Shown one piece after another: positions 17,451 to 25,296 of a stretch of 64,000 bases of DNA; the stretch's first letter is position 1; each line of letters begins with the position of its first letter. Below the pieces are notes generated by a model that was given only the letters and a program-made list of their open reading frames with translations, was not told where the DNA came from and ran no database searches. The DNA comes from Amycolatopsis sp. GM8 (GTDB lineage Bacteria > Actinomycetota > Actinomycetes > Mycobacteriales > Pseudonocardiaceae), in the NCBI RefSeq assembly GCF_021653975.1, contig NZ_JAJKFK010000002.1, positions 124,001-188,000 of the forward strand, given 5' to 3'. The translations under genes were made by a program, and so were the position numbers.

Positions 17451-18097
17451 CGCCCGGCCTCCTGGCGGCTGCGCGCCGACTCCCACTTCGCGGCCCGTTC
17501 CACGATCAGTTCCGCCTTGCGTGCCAAGAGCTTGCCGAACGCCGGTTCCGGCTCGGCCATGATGTCGAGCAGTGCGTCGATGGTCAGGTTCGCGTCCAGG
17601 TCCTCCTGCGGGGTGACCGGGCGCATGGCGCGGGTGATCTCGAACATGTAGCCGTTCGGGTCATGCGTGTAGATCGATTCGATGGTCTCGTGCTTGATCT
17701 GCATTTCGACCGGCCAGTCGCTGGCGTCGAGCCGGCGCCGGTACTCCAGCAGGTCGTCCTCGTTCTCGACGTGGATCGCCAGGTGGCGCGATCGCACGAA
17801 GAATTCGGGCACCTCCGCGCCGAAACGCGCGTAGACATCGCCCTTCGCCCCGTCAGCGCCACCGATCCCCTTGTCGGTGCCGAAGTAGTAGAAGAACGCG
17901 ATCCGGTCACCGTTGCCGATGTCGAAGAAGAAATGGATGAAATCCGGGTGGTCCTCCGGGCCCCAGCCCGCGGCGCAGATCGAATGCACGACCGGGAAAC
18001 CCAGCACGTCCCGGTAGAACCGCACCGTCGCGACCGGATCGAAGGTCGGGAACGCCACGTGGTCGACGCCCCGCACCCGATGGTCCAACTCGGTCAT
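17447..18097 (-). CDS. VOC-fold protein (glyoxalase/extradiol dioxygenase superfamily)
   Basis: First gene of the P450 operon; 216 aa. The repeated VOC modules read VDHVAFPTFDPVATVRFYRDVLGFPVV (about 11-36) and RHLAIHVENEDDLLEY (about 105-120), with possible metal ligands His in VDHVAF, His in RHLAIHV and Glu in GYMFEI. That pattern fits a type I extradiol dioxygenase or a glyoxalase-like enzyme. The C-terminal 60 residues are a helical extension. ATG at 18097 has AGGAGG six bases before it. A clear promoter with a possible operator lies upstream. Confidence 0.82.
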   Translation of the reverse strand: MTELDHRVRGVDHVAFPTFDPVATVRFYRDVLGFPVVHSICAAGWGPEDHPDFIHFFFDIGNGDRIAFFYYFGTDKGIGGADGAKGDVYARFGAEVPEFFVRSRHLAIHVENEDDLLEYRRRLDASDWPVEMQIKHETIESIYTHDPNGYMFEITRAMRPVTPQEDLDANLTIDALLDIMAEPEPAFGKLLARKAELIVERAAKWESARSRQEAGR

Positions 18098-18137
18098 GGC
18101 CAACCTCCTGCAGTGCTCGTATGCGCCCGTGTCCCGA

Positions 18138-18175
18138 ACGGTACGCGCGATCAACGATTGAGTCAACAGTTTGAC
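18138..18175 (-). promoter_or_regulatory. Promoter of the P450 operon with possible TetR operator
   Basis: Reading the minus strand, TTGACT (18166-18161) and TACCGT (18143-18138) are 17 bp apart and point at the VOC gene. The inverted repeat GTCAA-N4-TTGAC at 18162-18175 overlaps the -35 box, where a repressor would block initiation. The adjacent TetR gene is the obvious candidate. Boxes are seen; regulation is inferred. Confidence 0.5.
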
Positions 18176-18240
18176 GCTTGAGACGATTCAATGGGCAGCA
18201 ACGACCGTTCAATGGTGCGTGCGGGAAAACCGCTGGGAGA

Positions 18241-18978
18241 TCAGGACTTGAGGATGCGCTCGAGGTGATCGATGTCCTGGCGGAGCATCTTCAGCGCGGC
18301 CTCTGGCCCCTCGCCGTCGAGCGTGTGCTGATCGGCCCGCCGCAGCGCGGCGATCGCCATTTCGGTCAGCTGTTCGGTCACGGCCTCGACGTTGTCGCGG
18401 CCGTCGGGGTTGAACCACCAGGCCACCCAGTTGCACATGCCCAGCACGCCCAGCGCCGCCACCCGCGCGTCGACGGGACGGAACTGCCCTGCCGTGATGC
18501 CGGCCTCGATGACCTCGGCGATCGTCCGCAGCACGGCGCGGCGGCTGTCGTCGTAGGCGGAGGTCAGCTCGGCCGGCAGCTCGGCCTCCGAGCGGATGAG
18601 CAGCCGGAACCTCGCCGGCTGGGTCGCCCGGCGGTGCACGATGATCTCGACCAGGGCCCGGAGCTGCCCGACCGCGTCGAGCTCCGTCGTCGCGACCAGT
18701 TCCCGCAGCTCGTTCAGCGGGCCGTTGGTCACTTCCGTGACCAGCTTCGCGAGCAGCTCGTCCTTGCTCTTGACGTAGTAGTACAGGGCCGGGCGGGTGA
18801 TCCCGATCGCGTCCGCGATGTCCTGCAGGCTGGTCCCGGCGAACCCGCGCTCCGCGAAGAGCCGGGTCGCCTGCTCGTACATCTCGTTCTCGACGAGCTC
18901 GCGGCGGGCGGTCGTGGCACGCGCCGGGGCCGATTCCGCCTTCCGCCGAGCGGGCGTGCGCCGCGAACTGGTCGTCAT
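18241..18978 (-). CDS. TetR-family regulator of aromatic catabolism
   Basis: A 245-aa repressor with a basic, disordered N-terminus and a helix-turn-helix SLQDIADAIGITRPALYYYVKSKDELLAKLV at about 55-85, followed by a TetR_C-type ligand domain. ATG at 18978 is preferred; an in-frame ATG nine bases upstream is possible. It is separated by 37 bp from the maleate-isomerase-like gene and reads in the same direction, so it may be the last gene of the salicylate-type operon. Its stop is 143 bp before the start of the P450 operon, so it could control either unit. Confidence 0.85.
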   Translation of the reverse strand: MTTSSRRTPARRKAESAPARATTARRELVENEMYEQATRLFAERGFAGTSLQDIADAIGITRPALYYYVKSKDELLAKLVTEVTNGPLNELRELVATTELDAVGQLRALVEIIVHRRATQPARFRLLIRSEAELPAELTSAYDDSRRAVLRTIAEVIEAGITAGQFRPVDARVAALGVLGMCNWVAWWFNPDGRDNVEAVTEQLTEMAIAALRRADQHTLDGEGPEAALKMLRQDIDHLERILKS

Positions 18979-19015
18979 GTCCACCATCGTAGGGGAGTCA
19001 CGGCAGGCGGCCGGT

Positions 19016-19774
19016 TCATCGTGCCGCCGACACCGTTCGATCGGCTGCCAGGAGGTTGCCCGCGCCGGGGAGCACCGTCGGCAGCCCGAGGTGGCGCAAC
19101 AGCGCGAACGCGCCCGCCGTCGCGGCCGAGAGGACGGGGAGCCCGAACTCCGCCTCGGCCGGTGCGACCAGGTCGAGCGACGGCATCTGCACGCAGGCGG
19201 AGATGACGAGCGCGTCGGCACCGGCGAGGTCCAGACCACGCGCGGCGGTCATGACCCGGTCCCCCGGGATGCAGCCGACCTCGGCGTTGTCGCCCACTTC
19301 GAGCGCGGCCCAGTCGAGCACCTCGAAGCCCTCGGACTCGAGATAGCCGACGACCTGTTCGGCCAGCGGGCGAAGATAGGGCGTGACCAGCGCGATCCGG
19401 CGGGCACCGAGCGCGGCGAGCCCTTCGACGAGGGCGCCGGCGCTGGAGAGCACGGCGGGACGGCGGCCGGTCTTGGCGAACTGCTCGGTGACGGCGGCCT
19501 CGGTGCGCTGATGCTCGCCGGGGCCCTGTGCCATGAGTGCGACGAGGCACGCGTACAACACCGCGTCCACGTCCGCGTCGGCCAGTTCGTCGATGCACCG
19601 CTCGCGTTGGGCGTTCATCGCCCGCAGTTCCTCCGGGGACACCTTGTGCATCCGCATCCGGCTGGAATGGAAGGAAAAACGCGCGTCGGCGTGCCGGGAG
19701 AGCAGCGCCGGAATCTCCGTTTCGACAGTGACGTTCGAACTGGGGACGACGAGTCCGATCCGGTGGGTGGTCAC
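19016..19774 (-). CDS. Maleate isomerase-like Asp/Glu racemase-superfamily protein
   Basis: A 252-aa cytoplasmic enzyme of the maleate cis-trans isomerase/arylmalonate decarboxylase family. PSSNVTVETEIP (11-22) is the substrate-carboxylate loop. The two catalytic cysteines lie at Cys76 (LYACLVA) and Cys194 (ISACVQMPS), matching the Cys pair of known maleate isomerases. GTG start overlaps the ligase stop in GTGA. Maleate isomerases act at the end of pathways that release maleate, such as nicotinate or gentisate routes. This fits a salicylate-to-gentisate operon, though the ring-cleaving dioxygenase is not here. Confidence 0.83.
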   Translation of the reverse strand: MTTHRIGLVVPSSNVTVETEIPALLSRHADARFSFHSSRMRMHKVSPEELRAMNAQRERCIDELADADVDAVLYACLVALMAQGPGEHQRTEAAVTEQFAKTGRRPAVLSSAGALVEGLAALGARRIALVTPYLRPLAEQVVGYLESEGFEVLDWAALEVGDNAEVGCIPGDRVMTAARGLDLAGADALVISACVQMPSLDLVAPAEAEFGLPVLSAATAGAFALLRHLGLPTVLPGAGNLLAADRTVSAAR

Positions 19775-21459
19775 GAAATTCCTCCTGGACTGATCGCGCC
19801 GTGTTCGGCGGCGAGCTTTTCGACGATGTCGGCCTGCAGGCGCTTCTTGTCCATCTTCCCGACGAGAGTCCGGGGAATCTCGTCGATCAACTCGATGCGT
19901 TCGGGCCATTTGAACTTCGCGACCTGCAGGGTGGCGAAGTGCTCCTGGACATCGGCCAGGGTGATCGGCTCGCCGCGCACCACGACGTACGCGCAGGAGC
20001 GCTCGCCGAGCCGCCGGTCCGGCATGGCGACGACGGCCGCGCCCACGACCCGCGGATGGCGCAGCAACAGGGATTCCACCTCTTCGGCGTTGATCTTCTC
20101 GCCGCCCCGGTTGATCAGGTCCTTGAGCCGGCCTTCGATCGAGACGTAACGCTCGCCCTCGATCTTTCGGAGCGAAGCCAGGTCCCCGGTGCGGTAGAAG
20201 CCGTCGGAAGTGAACGCGTTCGCGTTGTGCGCCGCGGCGTCGAAGTACCCGCGCAACGTGTACGGGCCGCGGCAGCAGAGTTCACCCGTGTCCCCGTCGG
20301 GTACTTCGATCTCCGTGCCCGGTTCGAGAACGCGGATTTCGTCCAAAGGAGACAGTGGGGTGCCGACGGTCGTCGCGCGGGCTTCGCGCGGGGTGCCCGG
20401 GCGGGTCGAGATGAACATGCCTTCGCCCATACCGAACAGCTGCCCGGACCACAGTCCACGACGTTCGAGTTCGTCGAAGAGCGCGCCAGGCACCTTCGTC
20501 CCGGACAGCACCACCCCGCGTGCCGAACTCGTCGCGGCTTCGAACCCCGGCAGGCCGACGGCACCGAAGTGCCCGTGGCCGAGCAGGACGTGCGTGGCAC
20601 GCTCCCGCGCCATCAAGGGCAACGACTTTTCCAGGTCCACGTTCCCGAGGACCAGGCACGCGCCGGCACTGTGCGGGCCGTGCACCGCGCACACGATCCC
20701 CGCGTTGTGGATGACCGGGATCAGGTGCGCCACCCGGCTTTCGGCGGTCCAGCCCCAGGATCGTGCGTACGCCACCGCGTTGTACCAGTACTCGGCGTGC
20801 AGCCGCGGGATCACCTTCGGCACCCCGGTCGTGCCGCCCGAGAGCTGGAAGACGGCGACGTCGTCGGGATCGATGCCGCGCTGGATCTCCTCCACGGTCT
20901 TCCGCGCGGCCAGCGGGTCGAGGTCTGCGCCCAGCGACTCGATCGCGACGCCATTGGCCTCCGTGGTCGCGCCGACCACCAGCACGTGCCGCAGCGTCGG
21001 ATGATCCCGTTGCTGTTCGGCCGCGAACGCGACCAGGTCGAACCCCCGCGAATCCGCCTCGACCAGGTGCGCGACGGCGCCGACCCGGCGGCTGATCTCG
21101 CCGATCTCGTGGCCACGATGGGCGGCCAGCGTGCACACCGGCACCAACCCGGCCTTGAGCACCCCGTACCAGGCCAGGATCGCGCCCAGCCGGTTCGTCA
21201 CCTGGAACAGCACGGGGTCACCGGGTTCGAGGCCCAATCCGGCCAGGCCCGCCGCGATGAGGTCCGTGCGCTCGTCCAGCTCGCGGAAGATGACCCGGCC
21301 GTCGAGCGCGACGACGGCATCGCGATCCGGATGGATCGCCGACACCGCATGGAGTTCGTCGGCGATCGTGCGCGTGCCCCACAGGCCCGCCTCGCGGTAG
21401 CGGGCCGCCAGGTCACCCGGGTACGGGACGACCCGGCCGGCCCATCGAGATGTGTTCAT
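19771..21459 (-). CDS. Aryl-AMP/CoA ligase of the DhbE/SdgA type (salicylate or dihydroxybenzoate)
   Basis: An adenylate-forming enzyme of 562 aa. Signatures: GDLAARYREAGLW at the N-terminus and P-loop FQLSGGTTGVPKVIPR, both typical of DhbE/EntE-type ligases. Further on come FYRTGD and the C-terminal hinge region GRLKDLINRGGEKI, with the catalytic Lys in LVGKMDKK. The family activates salicylate or 2,3-dihydroxybenzoate. Next to a salicylyl-CoA hydroxylase-like gene it most likely supplies the CoA (or AMP) ester. ATG overlaps the hydroxylase stop in ATGA and its own stop overlaps the isomerase start, so the three are coupled. Confidence 0.88.
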   Translation of the reverse strand: MNTSRWAGRVVPYPGDLAARYREAGLWGTRTIADELHAVSAIHPDRDAVVALDGRVIFRELDERTDLIAAGLAGLGLEPGDPVLFQVTNRLGAILAWYGVLKAGLVPVCTLAAHRGHEIGEISRRVGAVAHLVEADSRGFDLVAFAAEQQRDHPTLRHVLVVGATTEANGVAIESLGADLDPLAARKTVEEIQRGIDPDDVAVFQLSGGTTGVPKVIPRLHAEYWYNAVAYARSWGWTAESRVAHLIPVIHNAGIVCAVHGPHSAGACLVLGNVDLEKSLPLMARERATHVLLGHGHFGAVGLPGFEAATSSARGVVLSGTKVPGALFDELERRGLWSGQLFGMGEGMFISTRPGTPREARATTVGTPLSPLDEIRVLEPGTEIEVPDGDTGELCCRGPYTLRGYFDAAAHNANAFTSDGFYRTGDLASLRKIEGERYVSIEGRLKDLINRGGEKINAEEVESLLLRHPRVVGAAVVAMPDRRLGERSCAYVVVRGEPITLADVQEHFATLQVAKFKWPERIELIDEIPRTLVGKMDKKRLQADIVEKLAAEHGAISPGGIS

Positions 21460-22994
21460 GCCTGCTCCTCGTTGAACGACACCAAATCACAGCGTCCGCT
21501 CACCAGCCCCGCGGCGAGATCGGCACGCAGCGCGGCCGGACCGTCGACGACGACGAGTCCGCCGACCTCGATCCGGACCCGCTCGGCCAGGTCCAGCCTG
21601 CTCAGCAGCGCGGCACGGTCCGCCGGACCGGTGAAACGGAAGCCATCGGTGCCATTCTCACGGGCTTGCCGTGCCCGGTCGACGACGGCGTCCCCGGGTT
21701 CGCCCCAGGGATCGGTGACGGCGACGGCGAGCGTCGTGCAGGTCGGTCCGCCCTCCCCGGGCTCGAGAACTCGTTGGGGGAACTCGGTTTCTCCGGACCG
21801 CAAGGGTTGTGCCAGCACCCAGTCGACGACGTCCTGCGACGGGGGTTCGGCGCCGGCGTAATGCTCCAGAGCCGCCGTGACGACATCCGGGCTGGTGGCG
21901 GCGAAGCGTTCCAGGGGAACATTTCCGGCCCTCGTCATGTAGGCGACCATCAGGCGCTCGGCGGGGAGGTGAAGCCGCGACGGGAACGACTCCCACCACA
22001 ACTGGCTGCGCCGGGCCAGTTCCTGCAACCGTTCCACGGCCGGGCGGCGCACGGCCTCGTACCGGGCGAAAGCGGATTGCGCATCCGGTTCCTCGGCCAG
22101 CCCCTCGACCAGGGCGATCGCGTCCTCCATCGCCAGCTTCGTACCCGACCCGATGGAGAAATGGGCGGTGTGCGCCGCGTCGCCGAGCAGCACGGTCCGG
22201 CCATCGGACCACGTCTCGCACCGCACGGTGCGGAACCGCGTCCACCGCGTCCGGTTGCCGATGAGTGAATGCCCGCGCAGGCGTTCGGCGAACGCACCCT
22301 CCAGGTAGCGCAACGAGACCTCGTCGGAAGCGTCGGGCGGCGTCGCGTCCGTCGACCGGTCGAAGCCGGCGTGCCGCCACGTCTCTTCGTCCGTTTCGAT
22401 CAGGAACGTGCTGCGCCCGTCGGAATAGGGATAGGCGTGTGTCACGAACACCCCGTGCTCGGTGCCGACCGGCGCGAAAACGGCGTCCGGCAAGGCGAAA
22501 TCGGCACCGCACCACACGTAGAGTCCGCGTCCGACCTCGACGCTCTCACCGAATTGACCGGCGCTCCGGGTGGCGCTGTTGACTCCGTCGGCGGCGATCA
22601 CGATGTCCGCGTCGAATTCGCCGGCCGTGCGGCGAGTTCCGTATTCGATCTGGACGCCCGCCTTTTCGGCGTGCCGCTGCAGGATGGCGAGCAGTTCGGT
22701 CCGCGCGATCCCGATCAACCGGTCGTTGTGCACGCGCGCGTCGCGGCCGCCGACCGCCATCGTCATGTCGTGCCGCCAGCCGGCCGCCACGATGTCGCGA
22801 AGGGTGTCGGCGTCGGCCGCTTCGAGGTTGCGCTGGGTCCCGGCCGCCAGCCCGACGCCGAAGCCGAACGTCTTGTCCGGCTCGCCCTGCTCGTAGACGA
22901 CCACCTCACACGAGGGCTGAGTCAGCTTCAGCAGACGCGCGACGTAGAGGCCGCCAGGGCCCCCGCCGAGCACCACGGCACGGCGTACTCGCAT
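21456..22994 (-). CDS. FAD monooxygenase, salicylyl-CoA 5-hydroxylase-like
   Basis: A 512-aa flavoprotein hydroxylase. GGGPGG at 10-15 binds the FAD ADP, and GDAAHTAHFSIGSGTKLAMEDA near 272 is the second FAD motif in the form typical of salicylyl-CoA and anthraniloyl-CoA hydroxylases. The segment LWWESFPSRLHL with YMTRAGNVPLERF is also characteristic of that group. About 100 C-terminal residues follow, much shorter than the reductase domain of bifunctional relatives. It should hydroxylate an aryl-CoA using NAD(P)H and O2. GGAGG sits before the ATG; transcription comes from the symmetric divergent promoter. Confidence 0.88.
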   Translation of the reverse strand: MRVRRAVVLGGGPGGLYVARLLKLTQPSCEVVVYEQGEPDKTFGFGVGLAAGTQRNLEAADADTLRDIVAAGWRHDMTMAVGGRDARVHNDRLIGIARTELLAILQRHAEKAGVQIEYGTRRTAGEFDADIVIAADGVNSATRSAGQFGESVEVGRGLYVWCGADFALPDAVFAPVGTEHGVFVTHAYPYSDGRSTFLIETDEETWRHAGFDRSTDATPPDASDEVSLRYLEGAFAERLRGHSLIGNRTRWTRFRTVRCETWSDGRTVLLGDAAHTAHFSIGSGTKLAMEDAIALVEGLAEEPDAQSAFARYEAVRRPAVERLQELARRSQLWWESFPSRLHLPAERLMVAYMTRAGNVPLERFAATSPDVVTAALEHYAGAEPPSQDVVDWVLAQPLRSGETEFPQRVLEPGEGGPTCTTLAVAVTDPWGEPGDAVVDRARQARENGTDGFRFTGPADRAALLSRLDLAERVRIEVGGLVVVDGPAALRADLAAGLVSGRCDLVSFNEEQA

Positions 22995-23025
22995 CCCGAC
23001 CTCCAGGTTCGACTATTGACTGTCA

Positions 23026-23104
23026 CGTAGACTATTCAACGATGACGACAACAGTCAAGAGTGTGGCCTACTTGACTCCAAACGCAGACGTTTAATAGTC
23101 TACG
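23026..23104. promoter_or_regulatory. Symmetric divergent promoter pair with 11-bp inverted repeat
   Basis: Minus strand: TTGACT (23058-23053), 18 bp, TAGTCT (23034-23029), towards the hydroxylase. Plus strand: TTGACT (23072-23077), 18 bp, TAGTCT (23096-23101), towards hyuA. Both -10 boxes sit in a perfect inverted repeat, CGTAGACTATT (23026-23036) and AATAGTCTACG (23094-23104). GACTATT recurs at 23011-23017. The two promoters are thus near copies of each other facing outwards, and one regulator could bind both -10 regions. Confidence 0.7.
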
Positions 23105-23184
23105 TTCCCGTAATCAATCGTCGATCCTGGGCGTGCCCGTCGTGGTGCCCCGGCGATTGCTCTCCACGCGAAGGAGCGTGAGCC

Positions 23185-25296
23185 ATGGCGTATGTCATCG
23201 GCGTGGACGTGGGAGGCACGTTCACCGACGCCGTTCTGGACGACGATGCGGGGACCGTGCTCGCCGCGAAGTCGCCCTCGACGCCGCCGGACTATTCGAA
23301 GGGTGTGCTCGACGTCCTGGAACTCTTGGCCGAGCAATTGGGCAGGACGCTGCCGGAAATGCTGGCGGAGACCCACCACATCGCGCACGGCACCACCTCG
23401 TCGCTGAACGCCCTCGTGACCGGGAACGTGCCGCCGGTCGGGTTCCTCACCACCAAGGGGCACCGCGACTCGATCTTCATCATGAACGTGGAGGGCCGCT
23501 ACCTCGGCCGTTCCCCGCACGAGCTGCAGAACGTGCTCGGCCAGGCCAAGGACCACACGCTGCTGCCGAAACGCCACGCGCTCGAGGTCACCGAGCGGAT
23601 CGACCGCGACGGCCAGGTCGTGGTCACACTCGACGAAGACGAGGCGCGGGCCGCCATTCGCACACTGCTCGACGACGGCGTGCGCGCGATCGCGGTTTCG
23701 CTGTTGTGGTCGTTCCGGAACCCGCAGCACGAGCGGCGGCTGCGCGAACTGGTCGCCGAACAGGACCCGGATGTCTTCGTCGCACTGTCGAGCGAGGTCA
23801 GCCCGCGTATCCGGGAATTCGCCCGCAACGCCACCACGATCATGAGCACCCAGATCGGACCGGGCCTGCGCGACTACCTCACCACCCTGGAGAACTCGCT
23901 CCGCGAGAACCGGCTCTCCGGCCCGTTGCTGGTCATGCAGAGCAACGGCGGCGCCGTCGCGGCACCCGAGGCGCCGGCCACCGCGATCAGCACCATCGGT
24001 TCCGTCCTCACCGGTGGCGTCGTCGGATCGGTGGCGCTGGGCCGCCAACTGGGCCACCGCAACATCATCTCCACCGATGTCGGCGGCACCACGTTCCTCG
24101 CCGGGCTCGTCGTCGATGGCGAACCCGTGCGCGACACCACAACGGTGATCAACCACCATCCGATCAACGTGCCGACCTTGCGGGTCGACGCCATCGGTTC
24201 GGGCGGCGGCGCGATCGCCTGGCTCGACGCCGGCGGGAACCTGCGTATCGGGCCGCACAGCGCGCAAGCGGTTCCCGGGCCCGCGTGTTACGGCAACGGC
24301 GGCACCGAACCGACCAACACCGACGCCAATCTCGTGCTCGGCATCCTGCCGGAGCGAGGCCTGCTCGGCGGACGCAAGCCGCTGTCGCTGGAACTGGCCC
24401 GCCAGGCCATCGAAACCCGGATCGCCAAACCGATCGGCCTCAGTGTCGAAGAAGCGGCCGCCGCGATCTACACCGTCCAAAATGCACAGACCGGCGACCT
24501 GCTGCGCAAGACGGTCGTCGAAGCGGGTCACGACCCGCGCAACTTCGTGGTCTATGCCTTCGGCGGCGCGGGTCCGGCCCACTGCGCCCGCTATGCCGCC
24601 GAAGTCGGCGTCGACGAGGTCGTCGTCCCGCTCGGACCGGTTGCCTCCGCGTTCTCCGCCTACGGCCTCGCATCCTCGAACATCGCGCTGGCCGCGGAAC
24701 TGTCCGACCCCACCGTCGTGCCGTTCGACCCGGCCCGCGCGGAACAGAACTTCCACGATCTCGAAAAGCAGGTCCGGGAAGGGCTCGACCGGCAGGGCGT
24801 CCGGTTCGCCACCGTCGAGCTGTACCGCGAGATCGACATGCGCTACTCCATGCAGCTCGCGGAAGTCACCACTCCGGTCGCGGACGGTCCGCTCGACATG
24901 GCTTCCATCGAGAACGCCGCCGCCGCGTTCGAGGACTCCTACGCCGCCCTCTACGGAAAGGACGCCGGTTTCCGCGAAGCCGGCATCCAGGCCATCACCT
25001 TCCGCGTCCGCGGAATCGGTGTGTTGCCGTTCAACCCCGAACTCCCGGCGATCCCGGCCGCCGCCACATCCGACCCCGTCGCAGCGCACCGCCGCCCGGT
25101 CTGCCTCGACGCCGCCACCGGCTACGTCGACACGCCTGTCTACGACTACCGCGAGCTGCGCGCCGGACACCGGCTCGAGGGCCCCGCCATCGTCGAGGTC
25201 CCGACCACCACCGTCGTGGTCCCGGGTGGCACCACCGGCACGGTCGACTCGCTCGGCAACCTGATCATCCGCACCTCCGCCAGGAGCGCCTCATGA
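23185..25296 (+). CDS. Hydantoinase A/oxoprolinase-family subunit
   Basis: An actin-like ATPase-fold subunit of 703 aa: the phosphate loop VIGVDVGGTFTDAV is at 4-17, and ISTDVGGTTFLAG (near 294) and YAFGGAGPAHCARYA (near 457) are the other nucleotide-binding strands. The family includes N-methylhydantoinase, acetone carboxylase beta and acetophenone carboxylase subunits, which use ATP to activate an amide or ketone with bicarbonate. AAGGAG precedes the ATG. Its stop overlaps the hyuB start in ATGA, giving a stoichiometric pair. The substrate cannot be told from sequence; a ketone or lactam of the aromatic pathway is plausible. Confidence 0.87.
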   Translation: MAYVIGVDVGGTFTDAVLDDDAGTVLAAKSPSTPPDYSKGVLDVLELLAEQLGRTLPEMLAETHHIAHGTTSSLNALVTGNVPPVGFLTTKGHRDSIFIMNVEGRYLGRSPHELQNVLGQAKDHTLLPKRHALEVTERIDRDGQVVVTLDEDEARAAIRTLLDDGVRAIAVSLLWSFRNPQHERRLRELVAEQDPDVFVALSSEVSPRIREFARNATTIMSTQIGPGLRDYLTTLENSLRENRLSGPLLVMQSNGGAVAAPEAPATAISTIGSVLTGGVVGSVALGRQLGHRNIISTDVGGTTFLAGLVVDGEPVRDTTTVINHHPINVPTLRVDAIGSGGGAIAWLDAGGNLRIGPHSAQAVPGPACYGNGGTEPTNTDANLVLGILPERGLLGGRKPLSLELARQAIETRIAKPIGLSVEEAAAAIYTVQNAQTGDLLRKTVVEAGHDPRNFVVYAFGGAGPAHCARYAAEVGVDEVVVPLGPVASAFSAYGLASSNIALAAELSDPTVVPFDPARAEQNFHDLEKQVREGLDRQGVRFATVELYREIDMRYSMQLAEVTTPVADGPLDMASIENAAAAFEDSYAALYGKDAGFREAGIQAITFRVRGIGVLPFNPELPAIPAAATSDPVAAHRRPVCLDAATGYVDTPVYDYRELRAGHRLEGPAIVEVPTTTVVVPGGTTGTVDSLGNLIIRTSARSAS

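Noticed and set aside
23092-25170. 692-aa open frame opposite hyuA
   Set aside because: Composition is that of a high-GC antisense shadow with no domain motifs, while hyuA on the other strand has complete family signatures.
23133-25292. Upstream extension joining hyuB to a 720-residue leader
   Set aside because: The extension is an out-of-frame reading of hyuA; the ATGA overlap at 25293 gives a normal HyuB start.
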